Positions 7,693-16,367 of a stretch of DNA of 16,882 nt are shown here, one piece after another (the stretch's first letter is position 1; every line of letters begins with the position of its first letter). Under the pieces are notes generated by a model, which saw nothing but the letters and a program-made list of their open reading frames with translations, ran no database searches and was not told where the DNA came from. Where the stretch lies: assembly GCA_038118725.1 (NCBI GenBank), contig JAYOIK010000092.1, forward strand, positions 1 through 16,882, in the 5' to 3' direction. The DNA is from JADHLJ01 sp038118725 (GTDB lineage: Bacteria > Pseudomonadota > Alphaproteobacteria > Thalassobaculales > Thalassobaculaceae). Made by a program: the position numbers and the translations under genes.

Positions 7693-9354
7693 TCAATCCC
7701 CCCCGTAGTCCCGTGCCGCGGCCTCGGGGCTGACATAGCCGGCCTTGATATCGGCGGCGATGGCTTCCTTGTCGCGTTCCGCCGGATCGCCGATACCGCC
7801 GCCGCCGGGCATGTGGACGACGAGACGGTCACCGATGGGGACGACCTGACGGCCCATGCCGCGCATCTTGGTTCCCGAGGCCAGCTCAAGCGAGCCGTTG
7901 GCGCCGGGCTTGCCGCCGTCGCGGCCCCGGGCCGGGTTCTTGACCCGTTCGAAAGTGGCGAAAATCGCGAACTCGGCCTTTTCTCGGTTGCCTAGGATCA
8001 TGGTCTGGCCAAGACCGCCGCGATACTTGCCGGGGCCACCGGAATCACGGCGCAATTCCTTTTTCCAGACCACCAGCGGGCAGACCGTCTCCAGCACCTC
8101 GCACGGCACATTGCGCACCCCACTCGGGAAGGGCGTGGCGGAAAGCCCGTCCTTGTTCGGTCGCGCGCCTGCGCCGCCGCTGTGAAAGCTGGTGGCGGTG
8201 AAGGTGGCGCGCACCGGATCCGCCTCTGGGTCGCGCGCGGTGATGCCATGCCCGGCGCCGAGTTTCAGGTTCCAAAGGCCCGACGTGCCCTCGGCGGGCA
8301 CCTTGTCGGGCATAAGCTGATGCAGGCAGCCGAAAACCACGTCCGGCAGCATGTGGCCGACCGAGGAACGGGCAACCACGGCGCAGGGATGCGGCGCGTT
8401 CACGATGCAACCCTCCGGCGCCCGCACCACGATATGCGCGAGCGAACCCGCGTTATTCGGCACCTCCGGCGCAATGACGCATTTGACGCCGAAGCTGGTA
8501 TAGGCCTCGGTGTAGCATTTCGGCACATTGATCCCGAAGTCAGAGATTGGCGAGGTGCCGTCAAAATCCACCACCACCGTGTCTCCCTCGACCACGAAGG
8601 AGGCCTTAAGCGTGATCTCCCGGTCATAGCCGTCGGTGGTCATTGTGTTGTGGACCTTGGTCTTGGGCAGCTTGGCGATGGCCGCGCGCATGGCGCTTCG
8701 GGTGCTTTCGATAATCGTCTCGGCCAGCGCGTCGAGATCGTTCAGGCCATATTGATCCATCATCGCGACGAGCCGGCGCCCGCCGACCTCGTTGCATCCC
8801 GCGAGCGCGTGGATATCGCCCTCGACCTGCATGGATTCCCGGCAATTGGCGTGGACGAAATCCATCAGGGTCTCATTGATCTCGCCGGCCTTGGAGAGTC
8901 GCATCAACGGGATGAAGAGCCCCTCGTGATAGATCTGCTTGCCGTCTGGCGCCATGCCGAGGCCGCCGATATCGACGACATGAGTGGTGCTGGCGAATAG
9001 GGCGACGATCTTACCGCCGCGAAATGTCGGCGAGACCACGACGATATCCGGCAAGTGCCCGGTGCCTTTCCAGGGATCGTTGGTGATGAAGACATCGCCC
9101 TCGTTCATGGTGTCGATGGGGAATTTCTCGAGGAAATGAGCCACCGACAACGCCATCGAATTGATATGGCCGGGCGTGCCGGTCACCGCCTGGGCCAGCA
9201 TCCGGCCCTGGAGATCGAAAACCCCGGCGGATACGTCGCCGGCCTCGCGGGTCGAGACGCTGAACCCGGTACGCACCAGGGTCTGAGCCTGCTCCTCGAC
9301 GATTGTGATCAGTCGGTTCCACATGACCTGGTGACGGATGGTCGTGTTGCTCAT
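7693..9354 (-). CDS. hyuB: Hydantoinase B / oxoprolinase family protein (HyuB-type subunit)
   Basis: The protein has 553 residues, a normal size for the B subunit. HyuA/HyuB pairs hydrolyse cyclic amides such as N-methylhydantoin or 5-oxoproline with ATP; related pairs carboxylate ketones. Visible family marks are T-P-G-H-I-N-S-M near residue 65, N-D-P-W-K-G-T-G-H-L-P-D near 97, H-V-V-D-I-G-G, a central F-S-G-T-S-like stretch (V-D-F-D-G-T-S-P), and a C-terminal glycine-rich P-G-G-G-G-I-G-D-P. The ATG at 9354 is chosen: homology begins there and GGAG lies about 7 nt upstream, while a longer reading to 9441 would translate a palindromic repeat. It is the second gene after hyuA on the minus strand, with a 93-nt gap, most of it filled by a repeat element. 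Substrate not determinable; the hyuB name reflects family only. Confidence 0.88.
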   Translation of the reverse strand: MSNTTIRHQVMWNRLITIVEEQAQTLVRTGFSVSTREAGDVSAGVFDLQGRMLAQAVTGTPGHINSMALSVAHFLEKFPIDTMNEGDVFITNDPWKGTGHLPDIVVVSPTFRGGKIVALFASTTHVVDIGGLGMAPDGKQIYHEGLFIPLMRLSKAGEINETLMDFVHANCRESMQVEGDIHALAGCNEVGGRRLVAMMDQYGLNDLDALAETIIESTRSAMRAAIAKLPKTKVHNTMTTDGYDREITLKASFVVEGDTVVVDFDGTSPISDFGINVPKCYTEAYTSFGVKCVIAPEVPNNAGSLAHIVVRAPEGCIVNAPHPCAVVARSSVGHMLPDVVFGCLHQLMPDKVPAEGTSGLWNLKLGAGHGITARDPEADPVRATFTATSFHSGGAGARPNKDGLSATPFPSGVRNVPCEVLETVCPLVVWKKELRRDSGGPGKYRGGLGQTMILGNREKAEFAIFATFERVKNPARGRDGGKPGANGSLELASGTKMRGMGRQVVPIGDRLVVHMPGGGGIGDPAERDKEAIAADIKAGYVSPEAAARDYGGD

Positions 9355-9387
9355 GTTTTTCTCCGAGTCGCGTCCCTGACGTTGGCA

Positions 9388-9490
9388 AGACCCTTCGAGA
9401 CGCGCGCGAGCGCGCTCCTCAGGGTGAGGCGAACCTCCCAAACAAACTCACTCACCCTGAGGAGCGGCGGAGCCGCGTCTCGAAGGGTCT
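9388..9490. repeat. Long imperfect inverted repeat (palindromic intergenic element)
   Basis: The left arm 9388-9428 begins AGACCCTTCGAGACGCG and ends GCTCCTCAGGGTGAG. The right arm 9451-9490 is nearly its exact reverse complement, with about 22 nt between them. Mismatches cluster in the middle of the arms, giving a long hairpin with a small internal loop. It looks like the dispersed palindromic repeats common in alphaproteobacterial genomes. It fills the hyuA-hyuB gap and the right arm lies inside the hyuA reading frame. In RNA it would form a stable hairpin that could tune the relative expression of the two subunits. Confidence 0.88.
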
Positions 9491-11571
9491 TTCGCCGATA
9501 GCACAATGTAGCCCAGCGCGTTGATCCGCGCGTCGAAGCGGGCCGAGACATAGGTCGTGGTCTCGTCCTCGACGATCAGCACCGGCCCGGCGATCCCATC
9601 TCCGGGCGACAGCGACGTGCGTTCGACGACACCGACATCCTCGAATTGGCCCGACATGGTGTTCAGCACGGAACGGGTGGAGGCGGGCGCGATGCGATCC
9701 GCCCTGGCCGGATCAATCACCTGTTCGGGCAAGCCCGCCTTGGTGCCGAGCGCCAGGGTCCAGGTCATGACCTCGACCGCCAGGCCCTCGATGACGCGCC
9801 CGAAAAGCCGGTGATATTCGGCCTCGAAAGCCTTCGTGAGTGTCTCCGCGTCGTCGTCGTTGAAATCCTCGTTGCCCAGGGGAACGGCGATTTCGTGACC
9901 TTGCCCGCGATAACGCATGAAGGCGGTTCGGCTCTCTGTTAACGCATCGCTGTCGGTGCCGAGCCGCACCACCGCCTCGGCCTCGGCCCGCATGCGTAGG
10001 AAGATATCGTTCAGCGCCTCCGCTTCGAAGGCTCGAAGGTCCATGTAGCGGCTGAGCGCGACTTCATAAGCGATGTCCGCTCGCAGGAAACCAATGGCCG
10101 AGCCGACGCCCGCGCCGGTCGGGATGACGACCGTGTCGATCTCCAGGGTCTCGGCGAGTTGGCAGGCATGCAGCGGGGCGGCGCCGCCAAAGGCGACCAT
10201 GGCGCGGCCTTCCATCTCCTTGCCGAGCTCCACGCCATGAACGCTGGCGGCGCTGGCCATGGTCTCGTCGACGATCTGGGACACGCCGGATGCGGCTTGC
10301 GAGGCATCAAGGCCCAGCGCCGCGCCGACGTCCCTGGTCAAGGCTTGCGCGGCCTTGGCGGTGTCCAGGGCGACGCTACCCCCGGCGAACCGGGCGGGAT
10401 CGATCCGGCCCATGACGATATCCGCGTCGGTCACGGTGGGACGCTCGCCGCCCCGATCATAGGCGGCGGGGCCGGGATTGGCGCCGGCGCTTTCCGGGCC
10501 GACGGTGATCCGGGCAAGCGCGTCGAACGAGGCGATCGAGCCGCCGCCGGCGCCGATCTCGACCATGTCGATCACCGGGATACGGAGCGGGAAACCGCTT
10601 CCCTTGAGAAAGCGATACTCGCGCGCGACCTCGAACTCACGGGAGAGTTGCGGGCGATAATCGTCGATGTAGCAGATCTTCGCGGTGGTGCCGCCCATGT
10701 CGAAGGACAGGACCTTGTCGAGGCCGCATTCCGCCGCGATGTCGCGGGCCAGGATGGCGCCGCCGGCCGGGCCGGATTCAACCAGGCGGATCGGGAAGCG
10801 CCGGGCGGTCTCGACCGTGGTCATGCCGCCGCTGGACATCATCAACAGCAAGGGTGCGGCAAGACCGGCGCCGGACAGGTCCTCTCGCAAGCGCTCCAGA
10901 TAGCCGCTCATCAACGGCAGCACATAGGCATTGGCGACAGTGGTCGAAACCCGGTCATATTCCCGGATCTGCGGAGAAACCTCGCTGGAGAGCGAAATTG
11001 GAACGCCTGGCATCATCTCGGCGACGATCTCGGCGGCCCGGCGTTCATGGGCGTCATTGGCATAGCAATGCAGAAACCCGATCGCCACCGCTTCCACCGC
11101 TTCGGCGCGCAGTTGCTCGATCTGGCTCGCCAGCGCGGCCTCGTCGAGTTCCAGCAGCACGCTTCCGTCGGCCGCCAGGCGTTCCGGCACGCCGAGCCGT
11201 AGGTGACGCGGCACCAGGGGAGGCGGCCTCTGCATGAAGATGTCGGATTGCTCGAAGCGATGCTCGTAGGCGATCTCGAGGCTGTCGGTGAAGCCCTCGG
11301 TGGTCAAAAGGCCGAGCTTGGCGCCCTTGCGTTCAATCAGGGCGTTGGTGGCGAGCGTGGTGCCATGGATGATCAACTCGACCGATGCCGGTGGAATGCC
11401 CGACTGTTCCAGCACCGCGAGCGCGCCGGCCATGAATCCTTCCTCCGGGTTCGCGGTGGTCAGCACCTTTGCGGTAAAACGCCGGTCGCCGGCTTCAAGC
11501 ACTGCGTCGGTGAAGGTGCCGCCAATATCCACGGCGAGCGCGGTTCGGGTGGGTCGGGAGGAGGGGGGCAA
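9448..11571 (-). CDS. hyuA: Hydantoinase A / oxoprolinase family ATP-dependent subunit (HyuA-type)
   Basis: The 707-residue protein has the ASKHA-type ATPase fold of the hydantoinase A family. It has a first phosphate loop V-D-I-G-G-T-F-T-D (residues 14-22), then H-G-T-T-L-A-T-N-A-L near 69, S-G-P-A-G-G-A mid-protein, a second phosphate loop F-D-M-G-G-T-T-A-K, G-A-G-G-G-S-I-A, and N-P-G-P-A-A-Y. It pairs with the HyuB-type gene downstream. The start is uncertain: TTG 11571 is the only candidate preceding the first phosphate loop with enough residues, and its Shine-Dalgarno is poor. The last roughly 14 codons (product tail S-R-R-G-S-A-A-P-Q-G-E) are read from the right arm of a palindromic repeat, so the native C-terminus was probably altered by its insertion. 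The substrate (hydantoin, oxoproline or ketone) cannot be told from sequence. Confidence 0.88.
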   Translation of the reverse strand: MPPSSRPTRTALAVDIGGTFTDAVLEAGDRRFTAKVLTTANPEEGFMAGALAVLEQSGIPPASVELIIHGTTLATNALIERKGAKLGLLTTEGFTDSLEIAYEHRFEQSDIFMQRPPPLVPRHLRLGVPERLAADGSVLLELDEAALASQIEQLRAEAVEAVAIGFLHCYANDAHERRAAEIVAEMMPGVPISLSSEVSPQIREYDRVSTTVANAYVLPLMSGYLERLREDLSGAGLAAPLLLMMSSGGMTTVETARRFPIRLVESGPAGGAILARDIAAECGLDKVLSFDMGGTTAKICYIDDYRPQLSREFEVAREYRFLKGSGFPLRIPVIDMVEIGAGGGSIASFDALARITVGPESAGANPGPAAYDRGGERPTVTDADIVMGRIDPARFAGGSVALDTAKAAQALTRDVGAALGLDASQAASGVSQIVDETMASAASVHGVELGKEMEGRAMVAFGGAAPLHACQLAETLEIDTVVIPTGAGVGSAIGFLRADIAYEVALSRYMDLRAFEAEALNDIFLRMRAEAEAVVRLGTDSDALTESRTAFMRYRGQGHEIAVPLGNEDFNDDDAETLTKAFEAEYHRLFGRVIEGLAVEVMTWTLALGTKAGLPEQVIDPARADRIAPASTRSVLNTMSGQFEDVGVVERTSLSPGDGIAGPVLIVEDETTTYVSARFDARINALGYIVLSAKDPSRRGSAAPQGE

Positions 11572-11682
11572 GACGATGTCCGGAGTTGGTTGTGCTTACT
11601 TCCGCCCACGATACCACCCGTCGCGCGCGATCGTCACGGCAAGAGCGCGATATCGGCCAGCCGATGCCCCGATTCCCCTCCT

Positions 11683-11787
11683 CGTCGCCCTGGCGCACGG
11701 CAGTGCCTTTCGACATCGGCCACAAGGCCGAAAGCCGGTCGCCTCGAGTAAGCACCGCGAGGTCCCGCCTTACGCCGGGACGACGGC
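11683..11787. repeat. Direct repeat copy 1 (105 bp) upstream of hyuA
   Basis: This unit begins CGTCGCCCTGGCGCACG and ends with a hairpin-like TCCCGCCTTACGCCGGGA followed by CGACGGC. By eye it matches the second copy at about nine bases in ten. It belongs to an otherwise gene-free stretch (11572-11933). Small open frames across it translate as repeats of the same peptide, which reflects the DNA repeat rather than a gene. Confidence 0.88.
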
Positions 11788-11808
11788 CGGTGTCGGCCCT
11801 ACGCAACC

Positions 11809-11913
11809 CGTCGCCCTGGCGCACGCCAGGGCCTCTCGGCATCGGCCACGAGGCCGAAAGCCGGTCGCCGCGGGTAACCATCGCGAGGTCCCGCCTTACG
11901 CCGGGATGACGAA
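11809..11913. repeat. Direct repeat copy 2 (105 bp) upstream of hyuA
   Basis: This is the second copy of the 105-bp unit, starting exactly 126 bp after the first, with 21 bp of unrelated spacer between. The terminal hairpin (TCCCGCCTTACGCCGGGA then TGACGA) resembles short palindromes scattered through many alphaproteobacterial genomes. It ends about 20 nt before the stop of the esterase-like gene and could act as a terminator-like hairpin for that minus-strand unit, though no T-run follows. Confidence 0.88.
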
Positions 11914-11933
11914 GGTGTGGGAGAACTTAAGCC

Positions 11934-12623
11934 TCACCCCTCCACGATGAGCCTCGCAAGCGCCTCGGGCTCGCTCAGCATGGGGTAGTGACCGGTCACC
12001 AACTCGTGCCAGCGGGCGCCGAGGGTGTCGGCGGCGCGGCGCTGGTGGGATTGCGGCGGGTTGACGCTATCGGTGCAATAGATCACCGCGGCGTCCCATT
12101 TCTGGCCCCAGAATGATTTCAGCTCCACCGGATCGCGCATGCAGGCGATCGGGTGCAGGGTGTAGCGGTCGATGGCCCAGGACTTGACCGGCTCCTCAAG
12201 CTCCTTGAATAGCCGCCCGACGACGTCCGAACGCGGCGGGCCCGAGGCGAGATCGGTGTTGATCGCGGTCTTGCGGTCGACGAAGTCGGCGATCCTCTCG
12301 CCGTCCTGGAGCGCCAGCGCGTCGGCGAAAACAACGCGTCCAACCCGTTCCCGCGCCATCTCGCAGGCCTTGGCCATGACCATGCCGCCGGAACTGGTGC
12401 CGACCATGATCGCGTCGTTGATATCCTCGTAGAACAGCAGATTGGCGACTTCGTCGGCATGGGTTTCGGTGGTGATGCCGGGGCGCAGTTGATGGCGACG
12501 TTCGGCGCAGCCCTCCAAGGTCGGCGCGTAGACCGTGTGGCCGGCCTCGCGCAGGATCTTCGCCGTGGGTTGCCAGATCCAGCCGCCCTGATAGGCGCCG
12601 TGAATCAATACGATGGTCGCCAT
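11934..12623 (-). CDS. Small alpha/beta hydrolase (plant esterase / salicylate-esterase-like)
   Basis: The 229-residue protein has the compact fold of methyl-ester hydrolases and hydroxynitrile-lyase-like enzymes. It starts with a strand and an oxyanion-type H-G-A motif (residues 8-10), has the nucleophile elbow G-T-S-S-G (Ser77), and the catalytic histidine in T-G-H-Y-P-M-L (His212). It probably hydrolyses a small ester or related compound in the cytoplasm; no signal peptide is seen. The ATG at 12623 has a strong GGGAGGAA about 8 nt upstream. It starts 3 nt after the stop of the dehydrogenase gene, so the two are almost certainly co-translated from one message. The substrate is unknown. Confidence 0.85.
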   Translation of the reverse strand: MATIVLIHGAYQGGWIWQPTAKILREAGHTVYAPTLEGCAERRHQLRPGITTETHADEVANLLFYEDINDAIMVGTSSGGMVMAKACEMARERVGRVVFADALALQDGERIADFVDRKTAINTDLASGPPRSDVVGRLFKELEEPVKSWAIDRYTLHPIACMRDPVELKSFWGQKWDAAVIYCTDSVNPPQSHQRRAADTLGARWHELVTGHYPMLSEPEALARLIVEG

Positions 12624-12626
12624 GGT

Positions 12627-13523
12627 CTATTTCCTCCCGATCACGCTGACATCGGCCAGCTGTTCATAGATTTTGATGACGGCGCTGGAATCTTCCTTGT
12701 TGAGCCCCGCCGTGCGAGCCATCTGATAGATCTGTTGGCTCACATTGGCCATGAAGGTGGGCACGCCGATATTCTTGGCATAGCCGGTGATCAGCTCCTG
12801 GTCCTTGTAGACGATGTCCATGGTGCCGCCGGGTTTGAAGTCGCCGGACATGATGCGCGGAACCCGGAAGTCCACCGCCGCGCTGTCGCCGGAGCTGACC
12901 TTGAGAACGTCATACATGGTTTGCAGGCCGATCCCCGACTTGGCGCCGATTGTCAGGCCTTCCAGCAGGACAATGGTGTTGGTGATGCCGAGCATGTTGT
13001 TGATCAGCTTCATCACCAGGCCCTGACCCTGCTCGCCGATGTGAAAGGCGTGCTCGCCGACGGCGTCGAAGATATCCCGGCACTTCTCGAAGGTCTCGGC
13101 CTCGCCGCCGACGATCACCGCGAGGGTTCCCGCCTCCGCCTTGTGGGTACCGCCGCTGATCGGCGCGTCCAGCATCTGGACGCCCTTGGCGTTCAATTGC
13201 TTGGCGATATCCTTGGCAACCAGCGGGTCGATGGTCGACATGCAGAGCACGATGTTGCCCGCCTCGACCCCGTGGATGATGCCGTCCTCTCCAAGGATCA
13301 CGTCTTGGGCCTGGGCCGTGGTTTCGACCAGACAGATGCATCGCTCGCACCCCTCGGCGGCGGCCTTGCTGGAGGTGGCCTTTTCCGCGCCGGCGGCAAC
13401 CAGGGTGTCGACCTTGGAGGCGTCGATGTCATGCACCACCAGCGGTATGCCGGCCTTCAGCATGTTGAGGGCCATGGGACCGCCCATGGCGCCGAGGCCG
13501 ATAAAACCCGTTTTGTTGCTCAT
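12627..13523 (-). CDS. 3-hydroxyisobutyrate dehydrogenase family NAD(P)-dependent oxidoreductase
   Basis: The 298-residue protein has a standard beta-hydroxyacid dehydrogenase layout. The N-terminal Rossmann motif is G-F-I-G-L-G-A-M-G-G-P (6-16). The substrate-binding signature is D-A-P-I-S-G-G (119-125), followed by A-G-T-L-A. The catalytic lysine is in V-M-K-L-I-N-N (Lys172), ahead of an all-helical C-terminal domain. Members oxidise 3-hydroxyisobutyrate, tartronate semialdehyde (in reverse), 6-phosphogluconate-like or related acids; which one is open. The ATG at 13523 is chosen over a frame extension to 13550, because homology begins there and GGGAG sits about 5 nt upstream. It leads a two-gene minus-strand unit with the small hydrolase, suggesting a dedicated catabolic step pair. 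Confidence 0.88.
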   Translation of the reverse strand: MSNKTGFIGLGAMGGPMALNMLKAGIPLVVHDIDASKVDTLVAAGAEKATSSKAAAEGCERCICLVETTAQAQDVILGEDGIIHGVEAGNIVLCMSTIDPLVAKDIAKQLNAKGVQMLDAPISGGTHKAEAGTLAVIVGGEAETFEKCRDIFDAVGEHAFHIGEQGQGLVMKLINNMLGITNTIVLLEGLTIGAKSGIGLQTMYDVLKVSSGDSAAVDFRVPRIMSGDFKPGGTMDIVYKDQELITGYAKNIGVPTFMANVSQQIYQMARTAGLNKEDSSAVIKIYEQLADVSVIGRK

Positions 13524-13713
13524 GATCGCTCCCAAGCTCTCCTGTTTCACCTACCGCCCAATGATCCGTCACCTGGGCCCCGGCGCGCTTCACCAAGTTC
13601 TCGCCGGTGGTTAGTCTAGCGAGGAAAGCGGTTCGCGGGGACGTGTCGGGTGAAATATCCGATAGTGGCTAAAAGCCGGCGACCGATGATTTCTCATCCC
13701 GGAGGAGGATGCC

Positions 13714-14613
13714 ATGCGCAAGCCCATTGAATTTTATAGCGAGGGTGTGAAGCTCGACGGTGACTTGTTTCTTCCCGATGACATGAAAGACGGCGAGAAA
13801 CGCGCGGGGGTCGTGCTTTGTCATGGTTATACGGGGGTAAAGGACCTCTATCTGCCGGACAATGCCGCGGTGCTGAACGAGGCCGGCTACGTGGTGCTGA
13901 CCTTCGACTACAAGGGCTGGGGCAAGAGCGAGGGTGCCCGTAGCCGTCTGGCGCCGTTCTCGCGCATGGCCGATGTTCTGGCGGCGGTCACCTTTCTCGG
14001 CATTCAGGACGTGGTCGATAAGGAGCAAATCGGGATCTACGGCACGAGTTATGGCTGCGCGACGGTCGTCTACGCGGCGGCCATTGACGAACGCGTGAAA
14101 TGCACCGTCGGCGTGATCGGCATGGGGCACGGCGGGCGCTGGATGCGAAGCGTGCGACGTCCGGACGAATGGGTTGATCTGCTGGAACGTTCGGAGAAGG
14201 ACCGCGAACAGCGGGTTGTGACCGGACAGTCGGAAATGGTGGCGCGCGAGGAGGTTCTGCTGCCGGATCGGCAGTCCGCGGCCCTGGCGGCGGCCGCGCG
14301 GGCCAACAACCCGAACGCGGTCGGCAAGATCCCGCTGGAATATATCGACGAGACCTTGCAATTCCATCCCGAGTGGGTGGTCGACAAGATATCGCCGCGC
14401 CCGCTTCTCCTGATCGCCGCCGGTGACGACCGTCTGGTGCCGCCCGAGGATTGCCAGTCGCTGTTTGACAAGGCGCTGGAGCCGAAGAAAATGGTGACTG
14501 TTCCGGGCTATGGCCACTACGAAATGTATGTCAAACCGGCTTTCGACGCGGTCATGGACGAGACGGTGGCATGGTTCGGCGAACACATGCCCGCGCGTCC
14601 GTCCTCGGAATAG
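13714..14613 (+). CDS. Alpha/beta hydrolase (dienelactone hydrolase / S9-peptidase-like)
   Basis: The 299-residue protein opens with a beta-rich segment, then V-V-L-C-H-G-Y-T-G near residue 34 (oxyanion region). It has F-D-Y-K-G-W-G-K-S (64-72), the nucleophile elbow G-T-S-Y-G (Ser112), an acid in A-G-D-D-R-L-V (Asp238/239) and the histidine in P-G-Y-G-H-Y-E-M-Y (His268), so the triad is complete. A lid-like insertion spans roughly 135-205. No signal peptide, so presumably cytoplasmic. The ATG at 13714 is preceded by a strong GGAGGAGG. It is divergent from the dehydrogenase/esterase unit across 190 nt and convergent with the GMC gene (12-nt gap). It may act on related esters or amides; the substrate is unknown. 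Confidence 0.87.
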   Translation: MRKPIEFYSEGVKLDGDLFLPDDMKDGEKRAGVVLCHGYTGVKDLYLPDNAAVLNEAGYVVLTFDYKGWGKSEGARSRLAPFSRMADVLAAVTFLGIQDVVDKEQIGIYGTSYGCATVVYAAAIDERVKCTVGVIGMGHGGRWMRSVRRPDEWVDLLERSEKDREQRVVTGQSEMVAREEVLLPDRQSAALAAAARANNPNAVGKIPLEYIDETLQFHPEWVVDKISPRPLLLIAAGDDRLVPPEDCQSLFDKALEPKKMVTVPGYGHYEMYVKPAFDAVMDETVAWFGEHMPARPSSE

Positions 14614-14625
14614 TCGGCGAGGGGA

Positions 14626-16242
14626 TTAGGCCGCCTTGGCGCCGGTCTCCTCGGCGGCGGCCAGCACCAGGGTCGAGGCCTTTTCGCCGATCATGATCGA
14701 CGGCGCGTTGGTATTGCCCGATGTCAGGGTCGGCATTATCGAGGCGTCGGCGACGCGCAGACCCTGGATTCCGCGCACCCTGAGTTGATCGTCGACCACG
14801 GCCATCGGGTCGCTCCCCATCTTGCAGGTGCCGACGGGATGATAGGTGGTCTCGGCGGTTCGCCGGACCCAGTCGAGCAGCTCGTCGTCCTTTTGCAGCG
14901 CCTCGCCGGGGGCGAGTTCGATGCCGCGGAAGTCATCCATCGCCGGCGCGTTGATCCAATCGCGCACGATCCGCATGCCCGAGAGCAGGGCGGTCCGGTC
15001 GTTCTCGTCGGAAAGGAAGTTGAAGTTGATCGCCGGCGGCCGGGTCGGATCGGAGGAGGTGACGTGGATGCTGCCCTTGCTGTCGGAACGCAGCACGTGA
15101 ACGATCATGGTGAAGCCGCGTTCCTTGTCCAGCCGCACCCCCTCGGCGATCAGATAGGGATTGAAGGAGATGCCGAGATCCGCTGATTCCAGTCCCTCGC
15201 GGGAATGCACATAGGCCCGCATCGGCGCGGCGGGCAGGGCGAGGAAACCCTTGCGGGTAACCGCGTAGCGCAAGGCTTGCCAGACGAGCGCCAGGCCCCG
15301 GCCATTGTCGTTATAGGTCAGGCCGGGCTTGGAAACCGACCATTTCATCCGCGGCGCATAGTGATCCCGAAGGTTTTCACCGACCCCTGGAAGCTCATGC
15401 ACCAGCTCGATGCCGAGACCGCGAAGCAGATCCGGCTGACCGATGCCCGACAGTTCCAGCAGTTGCGGGGAGTTGATGGCGCCCGCGCTGACGATCACCT
15501 CGCGGGAGGCGCGGACTTCCTCGACCACGCCGCCGACCTTGTAGCGGGCGCCGACACAGCGGGTGCCCTCGAACAACAGCTTTTCGGTCAGCGCCTCGGT
15601 GACGATGGTCAGGTTGCGGCGCTCGCGCGCCGGCTCCAGGTAACAATGCGCGGTGCTTTGGCGACGCCCGTTGAGGATCGTCGCCTGAGTCATGCCGACC
15701 CCATCCTGGGTGGCGCCGTTATAGTCCTCGTTACGCTTGATGCCGACCTGCTCGGCGGCTTCGAACATGGCGTCATAGATCGGCCCGCCCTCGCCGGGAT
15801 CGGTAACCTTCAGCGGCCCGTCGCGACCTCGAAACTCATCATCACCGGCTTCGTAGCTTTCCATCTTCTTGAAAAGCGGCAGGACATCCTGATAGCTCCA
15901 GCCCCGATTCCCCAGTTGCGCCCAGTGATCGAAGTCGTGGGATTGGCCGCGAACAAAGACCATGCCGTTGATTGAACTGGAGCCGCCGAGCAGCTTGCCG
16001 CGCGGGATCGGGATGCGTCGCTGGCCGGATCCTTCGTCCGGTTCGGAGGAGTAGAGCCAGTTCGCCGCCGGGTTCTCGATCAGCTTCGCGAAACCCACCG
16101 GGATCGGTGACCAGGGATGGCTCGCGCGCCCGGCCTCGACCACCAGAACGCTGAACCGGCCGTCCGCCGAAAGCCGGTTGGCGAGCACGGAACCGGCGGA
16201 ACCCGCGCCGATTATGATGAAATCATAGGTGTTGGCATTCAT
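14626..16242 (-). CDS. GMC-family FAD-dependent oxidoreductase (choline / alcohol dehydrogenase type)
   Basis: The 538-residue protein has every GMC mark. These are the FAD motif I-G-A-G-S-A-G (11-17), ribose-binding E36 in V-V-E-A-G, the GMC signature in P-R-G-K-L-L-G-G-S-S-S-I-N-G (about 79-92), and a second signature S-A-G-A-I-N-S-P-Q-L-L near 250-260. The catalytic site has H-P-V-G-T-C-K-M-G (His468) and N-T-N-A-P (Asn510/512), the usual His/Asn pair. It oxidises a primary alcohol to an aldehyde or acid. The annotation as choline dehydrogenase is a family label; no betaine aldehyde dehydrogenase or betI gene is nearby, so another alcohol is as likely. The ATG at 16242 follows a strong GGAGGAGAT. 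Confidence 0.92.
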   Translation of the reverse strand: MNANTYDFIIIGAGSAGSVLANRLSADGRFSVLVVEAGRASHPWSPIPVGFAKLIENPAANWLYSSEPDEGSGQRRIPIPRGKLLGGSSSINGMVFVRGQSHDFDHWAQLGNRGWSYQDVLPLFKKMESYEAGDDEFRGRDGPLKVTDPGEGGPIYDAMFEAAEQVGIKRNEDYNGATQDGVGMTQATILNGRRQSTAHCYLEPARERRNLTIVTEALTEKLLFEGTRCVGARYKVGGVVEEVRASREVIVSAGAINSPQLLELSGIGQPDLLRGLGIELVHELPGVGENLRDHYAPRMKWSVSKPGLTYNDNGRGLALVWQALRYAVTRKGFLALPAAPMRAYVHSREGLESADLGISFNPYLIAEGVRLDKERGFTMIVHVLRSDSKGSIHVTSSDPTRPPAINFNFLSDENDRTALLSGMRIVRDWINAPAMDDFRGIELAPGEALQKDDELLDWVRRTAETTYHPVGTCKMGSDPMAVVDDQLRVRGIQGLRVADASIMPTLTSGNTNAPSIMIGEKASTLVLAAAEETGAKAA

Positions 16243-16367
16243 CGCGATCTCCTCCCGACGGTCTCGCTGGGAGCGACGTTAGAGCACCGCGCCGTCCCGC
16301 GCCAAGCCCCGGAGAACAAGACGCCTTGAATGCCCGGCAAGATAACACATCCGCGAATGGCACGGTT

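Noticed and set aside
6498..7889. 463-codon minus-strand open frame antisense to the racemase
   Set aside because: It is a long GC-driven shadow ORF with low-complexity composition that overlaps two well-supported genes.
11495..11881. 128-codon minus-strand open frame across the direct repeats, with an internally repeated peptide
   Set aside because: The peptide repeat simply mirrors the 105-bp DNA repeat. The frame overlaps the start of hyuA, has no ribosome binding site and resembles no protein family.
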